From assembly GCF_020615455.1 (NCBI RefSeq), contig NC_059216.1, forward strand, positions 17,155,699 to 17,219,698: 64,000 bases of DNA. The letters run 5' to 3'. Below, one piece after another: positions 56,429 to 64,000 of the stretch. The stretch comes from Coregonus clupeaformis. Lineage: Eukaryota > Chordata > Actinopteri > Salmoniformes > Salmonidae. Below the pieces are notes generated by a model. The model made no database searches. It saw nothing but the letters and a program-made list of their open reading frames with translations, and was not told the origin of the DNA. Every line of letters starts with the position of its first letter. The stretch's first letter is position 1. The translations under genes were made by a program, and so were the position numbers.

Positions 56429-57118
56429 TGTTACGAACCCCGTGGCTCTAAACATCTAGGGTGGATGGACATGAGACCCGTAACATAAATTCATGTAAAT
56501 TATAAGTGTGGCATGGAATAGTGAGAACAAATAAGACACAACTACCATGAACTACCGTCAAACACAAAGTGTTTATTTATGAACACACGGTAAGGGTTTG
56601 GGAAAAAGGGCTGAGCAGGACCCAAGAAATGAAACAATAGTGTAAAACCCCCTAAACTGATCTAGCCTGCCTAAAGAACCGCTAGGCTACTGCTACCATA
56701 CAAAAATACAGTGGGTGGTCCGCTCAGGTCTAACTGGTGTTTATAGACAGATTTCGTCCTACGGGTAATGTACGCCCAAGGGCATCTAGCTTAAACCCCC
56801 CTTTCCCAAAAAACACACAAAGCTACTAAACAGGGTAATCATCAACTAGCGAGTACACAACACACAGGACACCACCGTGTCCATACTCACATATGGCAAA
56901 AAGTCTCTCTCTCTCAACAAACACAAGTCTGGTTTTTATAAAATGGGATGTGTGATTGAACAAACGAATAACAGGTGGTGCAATTAACAGGAATGTTCAC
57001 TGATTGGTCCAATCAGCAGACACCTCAACGACCACCAATCAGGAACATACAGGACACCTGTGATTAGGGCAGAAAGAGTAGAAACACACAAAAACACAGG
57101 ATACCTGTATCCGTAACA
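56429..57118 (-). repeat. 5' LTR of the gypsy element
   Basis: 690 bp, the partner of 50639-51328. On the transcribed (minus) strand it has a TATA-like TTTTATAAAAA at 56933-56944 and an AATAAA at 56572-56577, so the R region should lie between them. Confidence 0.95.
56933..56944 (-). promoter_or_regulatory. TATA box candidate in the 5' LTR
   Basis: The minus strand reads ATTTTATAAAAA. It is the only clear TATA-like motif in the LTR and lies well upstream of the AATAAA, as expected of a Pol II LTR promoter. Confidence 0.55.
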
Positions 57119-57123
57119 CCTAC

Positions 57124-57624
57124 CTACAATCTAAATACATGGTTTAAGCTTTACTCAACACCATATAAGAAGCCAAGCTTACCTTTCATAACGCAGCAAT
57201 GATTAAACGTTGGGTAGCTAGCACAAAGATATTGTATTTAGCTACCACAGTACAGCCAGCTGGTAGTGTTGGCTAGCTAGCAATGGCTGCTGTGTTGACT
57301 TTGTTTGAAAAACGGCGTCGCTGCGAACGAATGTAGCTGGCTAAAAGGATATTGTTTTTAGTTGCTACCGTTGCTAATAGCTACTCGCCAGCTAATCCAA
57401 GAGGTGAGTTAGCTAGCTAGCTTCGTGCTACACCCGGCACCGCCGAATACAAAAGTAACCTACAATAACTACACAACAACTACCCACAACAGCCCACGAT
57501 GCCTACCTATACTACTTAATAATATACAGCCCACGATGCCTACCTATAATACCTAACTACAATCTAAATACATAGTTTAAGCCTTACTCGACAAAGCCCA
57601 AGCTATGTATAAAGCCAAACTGGC
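57124..57624 (-). repeat. LINE 5' leader repeats (rest of interrupted copy, then a diverged copy)
   Basis: 57124-57182 continues the copy broken by the LTR element (ACAATCTAAATACATGGTTT, then AAGCTTTACTCAACACC). 57183-57624 is a diverged relative with AGCTAGCTAGC, CACCGCCGAATACAAAAG and CCTACCTATAATACCTAACT. Confidence 0.6.
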
Positions 57625-58025
57625 AGACTGCAATCAGTAGCCGTAATTAAGTACAGCAGCTACCAACCACCTAACGTTAATGATAATGAGGTTAGAAAAA
57701 CAGCTGAATGGTGGCGGCTAGCTGGCTCAATCACAGGTACTCTTAAGCGTGAAATAACATTGGAAACAACTAACCACAGTTGCTAAAAGTTACCAGTAGC
57801 TACCCGCTAGCTAGCTAGCTTTGTTGGTCCAAGTAGTGGGTAAGCTAGCCTCGTGCTTCGCCGGGGTCCGCCGAATACAGTCCTTACCTACAATAATTAC
57901 CTACAATAACCTACAATAACTACCTGAGTAAACTACCTATAATACCTAACTACAATACCTACCTACAATCTAAATACATGGTTTAAGCTTTACTCAACAC
58001 CATATAAGAAGCCAAGCTTACCTCC
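57625..58025 (-). repeat. LINE 5' leader monomer, uninterrupted copy
   Basis: Parallel to 50291-50638 plus 57124-57182. It contains GTAATTAAGTACAGCAGCTA, CCGCCGAATACAGTCC, and the empty target ATACCTACCTACAATC where the other copy carries the gypsy element. Confidence 0.8.
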
Positions 58026-58576
58026 TGCTAGAGAAAACACAACCTCTCCCGTCTCTCCCGTCTAAGTGGACATTCCATTCAAACAATGCAGTCAATCCAC
58101 AGCCATACACTGGCTGAAATCAGTTCATGAAGTTGTAAATGCAACAAGTACTGATATTGTATCATATTATAGCACTCACAGCTTTCCAAGAAAACAACAA
58201 TTTAGACATTTATGGTCACTTTACAGATATTTTAGAGGCTATTTATACAGAACATTGGTATGAAACCCATAAAAACTGTATTTATAATTGTATGACTATA
58301 TTATAGGTTGGCAATAATTATATTACACAATTTCTAATATCTCACATGCCTTACTTTTATTATCCTGCATAGTAAAATCAGGATTATACCTCTACTGCCA
58401 TTCATTCCAATAGACTGGTTTGGATTTCTCCCTGACCAATATGGCTGCCATTTTCACCCCATTGTGGAACTTTGAGGGTTTATGACATAGCCCCTCTAGT
58501 AATTTAATAGGATCTCTATGATTCCAGCAGAGGGTAGGTGCTAGCTACTCTAACTATTGTATGATTGGTTGTATTC
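58026..58576. other. Last part of the giant intron, no gene
   Basis: AT-rich single-copy-looking sequence up to the exon. The tract before the acceptor is only moderately pyrimidine-rich (CTACTCTAACTATTGTATGA then TTGGTTGTATT). Confidence 0.5.
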
Positions 58577-58582
58577 CAGCAG
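58577..58582 (+). promoter_or_regulatory. Tandem NAGNAG splice acceptor (CAGCAG)
   Basis: TTGTATTCCAGCAGGTTCCC gives two usable AGs three bases apart (58578-58579 and 58581-58582). Use of the first adds one Gln codon to the exon; both keep phase 0. The distal site gives QQQVPPQYG across the junction, matching the QQQMPPQYG type of known ARID1 proteins. Confidence 0.7.
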
Positions 58583-58738
58583 GTTCCCCCCCAGTACGGC
58601 CAGCAGGGTATAGGAGGATACAGCCAGCAGCAGCAGCAGGGAACGCCCCCGGGACCCTACTTCAGCCCCCCCCATCAGAACCCCACCGCCCCCCCTTCAC
58701 AGCCCCCCTACCTGCCACCCCACGCCCCACCTCAGCAG
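58583..58738 (+). CDS. arid1b: ARID1-family exon (most likely ARID1B), 52 codons
   Basis: Phase 0 at both ends: VPPQYGQQGIGGYSQQQQQG, then TPPGPYFSPPHQNPTAPPSQ, then PPYLPPHAPPQQ, before the donor GTAAGA. It continues the disordered Gln/Pro-rich N-terminal region begun in the 18489-18683 exon: the join reads ...MQYPQQQ-VPPQYGQQG, as in ARID1A/ARID1B. It may start at 58580 with an extra Gln if the first AG of the tandem acceptor is used. The composition (Pro, Gln, Tyr, Gly) is that of a low-complexity, condensation-prone region; there is no folded domain. Splice sites are consensus. The following exon lies outside the window. Confidence 0.87.
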
Positions 58739-58744
58739 GTAAGA
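58739..58744 (+). promoter_or_regulatory. Splice donor (CAG|GTAAGA)
   Basis: Consensus 5' splice site directly after the last codon of the 52-codon exon. Confidence 0.85.
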
Positions 58745-58927
58745 CCTCGCTTTGGATAGAAGTTGACCTTATGCACAGATCTAGGATTAGTTTACTTTCC
58801 CCAAATATGAACATTTACAGTCAGGGGGTAAATGTAAAACTGTGTCAGTGTCTAAGGGCCACGTCGTTCTGTTCTGTAAGAACTCTGCTATCACCAGAAT
58901 GCTTTGCTCCCACACAGGCCTCCTGTG

Positions 58928-58930
<3 letters not shown>

Positions 58931-58976
<46 letters not shown>
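58931..58976. repeat. (TG)n microsatellite
   Basis: A clean TG run about 190 bp after the exon. CA runs follow at about 59080-59127. Confidence 0.95.
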
Positions 58977-61504
<2,528 letters not shown>

Positions 61505-61883
61505 CAGGGATCATCATTCAGCCGCGGGCCGATTTTTCTTGAGCGGATGGTCGGGGGGCCAGAACATAATTACAAATCATTTGTAGACTGCAATTCGACA
61601 GCAAGAATCCCAAACAGACATATTTGACTAAAACATGATCATTTTAAATCTTTCTTACATTTGTAGACGATCACGTGTCTCTCTATTATACGTGGGAATA
61701 CTTGGGAACAGATTTCCAAAATTAAAATCACGTGGAGCTGATTTCCTGGTGTTTTTACAGTCTTTTATGTCCAACAATAATAATAAAAATATATTTAAAA
61801 AATTATAATAATATATATTTTTTATGGGGGGGGGCCTCAGAAAACTTGGGGGGCCAAATAAAATCAGCAGTTGGGAAACTCTG
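61505..61883. mobile_element. Small hAT-type non-autonomous element
   Basis: The left terminus is CAGGGATCATCATTCAGCCG; the right terminus AGTTGGGAAACTCTG ends at 61883. The adjacent 8 bases are TCTTAAGC (left) and CCTTCAGC (right), 6 of 8 identical, which fits a decayed 8-bp duplication. The body has a G-run and AT-rich sequence with no coding potential. Confidence 0.65.
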
Positions 61884-64000
61884 CCTTCAGCTATGTCACT
61901 TTGTTGTAGTTTCTGAGGAGTGACAAACAAAGATTTCACAAACAAGAAGTGTACTTTATTGCCCTTCCTTTCTTCAATGAAAGTGTCCAGTATGTTCCTC
62001 TGTGAGACTGTTTATCTCTACGGCTGTTTCCTGTTTCCTGTATTTCTTCCAACTACTTCCTGTCTTCTCTCTGAGCTGCTGCTGGCCACACTCTGCTCTG
62101 CTCTGCTCTGCTCCATTCTGCTGTGAAACAAGGTTAATTAAAACACAGTCACATTGGCTGGCTGCCCGCCTTTATCGCTACTCCTGCTCTCGCTGCCACC
62201 CATGACCGCCGATAGCACGCCGCTCGGCGCACCGTACCCGAGGATGCCACTGCAACAACTGACTGGGAGAGGGGGGATGGAGGGAGAGTGCGGGGGAGGC
62301 AGGGCTATTCAAAGTTCAATGTCATTAATTGGTAAGCATTTGAATATTAACTGAGAACTCTGTTAATTAACTGGATAATAAAAGCGCTACTCCGATTGGG
62401 GGGTGGGGGGATGGAGAGAGGGGGGGCTGTGGAAATAGAGGGCATATGACAGAGGGAGCCGGGTGCCAGGCGATAAGAGGGAACCATCCGTGGTATAGGT
62501 CTGGCCACTGTAATTTGCAGGAGCTGCATTAATTGTCATAACCTTTTAAATGGCATAGTTTATCAGAGTCCTCTAAATGTCCCCACGTATCGCTAGGCGC
62601 CAGCGCCACGGTAACCAGCACAACGCTCCCATTGGCTGCCTGAAACAAGCACTTAAGCCTGATGAGTTTAGAAAAAAATAGAATGACAGAAAAAACGGTT
62701 AGTTCGATTTTGGGGGGGGGGGTTTTGTCGGTTGGATTGGGTTTTTCTCCGCTGACTGACACTTGCTAATTGCGTGACTGGAATGCATCATGGTGTTTTT
62801 CTGATTTATGTTTGTTTGTACCATTGTGATTCAAATGCAATTCCGAGGTGTTTTTTGAAAGGGTTAGGACAATCTTAATCACACTGGAAAGGGTAGTATT
62901 TAGCACTCTTCACCCCAGGGGCCTCATTTAGCACAACATTTGTTGGGGGGGTAGAGAGAGGGGGAGGTCCCTCCCTGGCTGGCTCTCTGTCACTGGGCTG
63001 GGTGATGGTTGTAGAGAGAGGCTCAGTACTACAGCGTATAGGTATGCACACACACAACACACATATACACACATGCACACACGCAAGTGTACACGTATGC
63101 ACCGAGGAACACACACACACAATGGCAGAAAGTCAAATACAGTCGGATATGGGTAGTGTATCCACACACACGTATCCTTTGAAAAGGGATCACAACATAT
63201 TAGTCTTTACATTAACCAAAATCTGTGAAGGCAGTCAGTCAGTCTGTTTTCCTTTCTACTCTAGAGAGACTGTTGCATTGTCTTTCAGTCCTGTCAGATC
63301 CAAGCTGCCAGTTTATACTGAATCTAGTTGATTTTCTGCATTACAGGCCTTAATAAGAGCTGCCATTTTCTCCCTGGCAACTCCTCTCTCTCCCTACTGT
63401 AATATTGTGCAACTTGCTGATTGCTTCAATTATGGCGTCCCAATCTGAAGTGCCATTGTTGTCTGTGCTAATGACGTGCAGGAGCCATGAATATGGATGG
63501 CCTGCATCTCCCCTCCCCTCCCCACTCCTCTCCCTCTACTCTCCTCTCCTCTCTGCTGCTGCCTGCCTGTCTTTGTCTGTCCCTGTTCCCTGTTCTCTGC
63601 CATGTCTGTGATGTGCTGTGCTTTGTGTACACAGACGTGTTTGTATTTTTAAACGCCATGATTTTCCCATCCTCTGCTTTAAATATGAACGCTAAAAATA
63701 TCCCCCTCAAGTGCAATCAGAAGCAGACACGCACACGTACACACACACGGTCGCGCACACACACACACGCACGCACACACACACACACACACACGGCTCA
63801 GGTGAAGCAGAGATGAGAGGATCCATCCGCTGGCCAGTGTGTGATTCAACACAGTTTGGCTGTTGGAAATGTCACCGTCTCTCTGTGGCGCTCCCATCAC
63901 TCCTCTACATCTCCTGTGTGAAGGACACTACAGTACTGTGTTTATCTATCTGGTGACGCTCCATATCTCCCACTCTTATGTCTTTCTACCTATCGTTCTA
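61884..64000. other. Intron, no gene; candidate conserved blocks
   Basis: 62200-62300 is CpG-richer than its surroundings. 62320-62660 (with GGATAATAAAAGCGCTACTC, then TTGCAGGAGCTGCATTAATT) and 63400-63480 are repeat-free and look like candidate regulatory elements. (CA)n occurs at about 63044-63120 and 63729-63795. No coding features. Confidence 0.45.

Larger units (their letters stand above)
50639..57118 (-). mobile_element. Ty3/gypsy LTR retrotransposon, Gmr1-like (integrase upstream of RT)
   Basis: Complete element of 6480 bp. The two 690-bp LTRs begin TGTTACG and end CGTAACA on the plus strand. A 5-bp duplication CCTAC flanks it (50634-50638 and 57119-57123). On the minus strand the order is LTR, tRNA-Pro primer site, gag with SCAN-like domain and one zinc knuckle, protease, integrase, reverse transcriptase, RNase H, purine tract, LTR. 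Placing integrase before RT is the hallmark of Gmr1-type gypsy elements; ordinary Ty3/gypsy has it last. The LTR copies differ by only two 1-bp indels, so the insertion is recent. The frames are broken by about ten frame changes, the ones I could trace being single bases often at homopolymers. Confidence 0.93.

Noticed and set aside
50639..57118. Endogenous retrovirus
   Set aside because: The integrase precedes RT and the gag is SCAN-like. I found no envelope-like frame between RNase H and the 3' LTR (only about 110 bp). It fits a Gmr1-like gypsy retrotransposon.

Overview
The window is vertebrate nuclear DNA from a salmonid fish. The evidence is a minus-strand HpaI-type tRNA SINE (a salmonid family), several Tc1-like transposons of salmonid type including a natural relative of the Sleeping Beauty lineage, and very long simple repeats. 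There is no bacterial-style gene organisation. The only host coding sequence I can support is two in-phase plus-strand exons of an ARID1-family gene, most likely ARID1B (a subunit of the BAF/SWI-SNF chromatin remodeller): 18489-18683 (65 codons) and 58583-58738 (52 codons). They are separated by an intron of about 39.9 kb. Both exons are phase 0 and have consensus donors. They encode the disordered Gln/Pro/Gly/Tyr-rich N-terminal part of the protein. Everything else is intronic: transposable elements, satellites and unassigned single-copy DNA.

Layout. 1-2.1 kb: a hAT element (minus strand, with an internal 39-bp minisatellite) inserted in the 3' part of a Tc1-like element. 2.9-5.1 kb: a CT-rich 12-bp-type satellite. 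5.1-16.7 kb: mostly single-copy intron with a CpG-rich patch, a 19-bp minisatellite, tetranucleotide arrays, a second 39-bp minisatellite and a long (TG)n. 16.7-18.3 kb: a complete Tc1-like element (Tc1-A), ending about 220 bp upstream of the first exon. 18.7-58.6 kb, the giant intron: hAT-like fragments, a decayed L1-type LINE split by a 52-bp minisatellite repeat that itself carries Tc1-B, a 23-bp minisatellite, GA/CT/GT arrays, a THAP-domain exon relic, an HpaI SINE, a hAT-like element holding Tc1-C (with its own SINE) and Tc1-D (Sleeping Beauty-like), an L2-type LINE, and inside the repeated 5' region of that LINE a complete Ty3/gypsy LTR retrotransposon. 58.7-64 kb: the following intron with CT repeats, a small hAT-type element and sequence that may be regulatory.

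The most interesting object is the LTR element at 50639-57118 (minus strand). It has 690-bp LTRs that differ only by two 1-bp indels, a 5-bp target duplication (CCTAC), an 18-nt tRNA-Pro primer site, a SCAN-like gag, and integrase encoded upstream of reverse transcriptase. This is the domain order of Gmr1-type gypsy elements rather than ordinary Ty3/gypsy. The uninterrupted paralogous target sequence is present a few hundred bases away, so the pre-insertion state can be read directly.

All family assignments come from reading translated motifs by eye. No alignment or database search was run.
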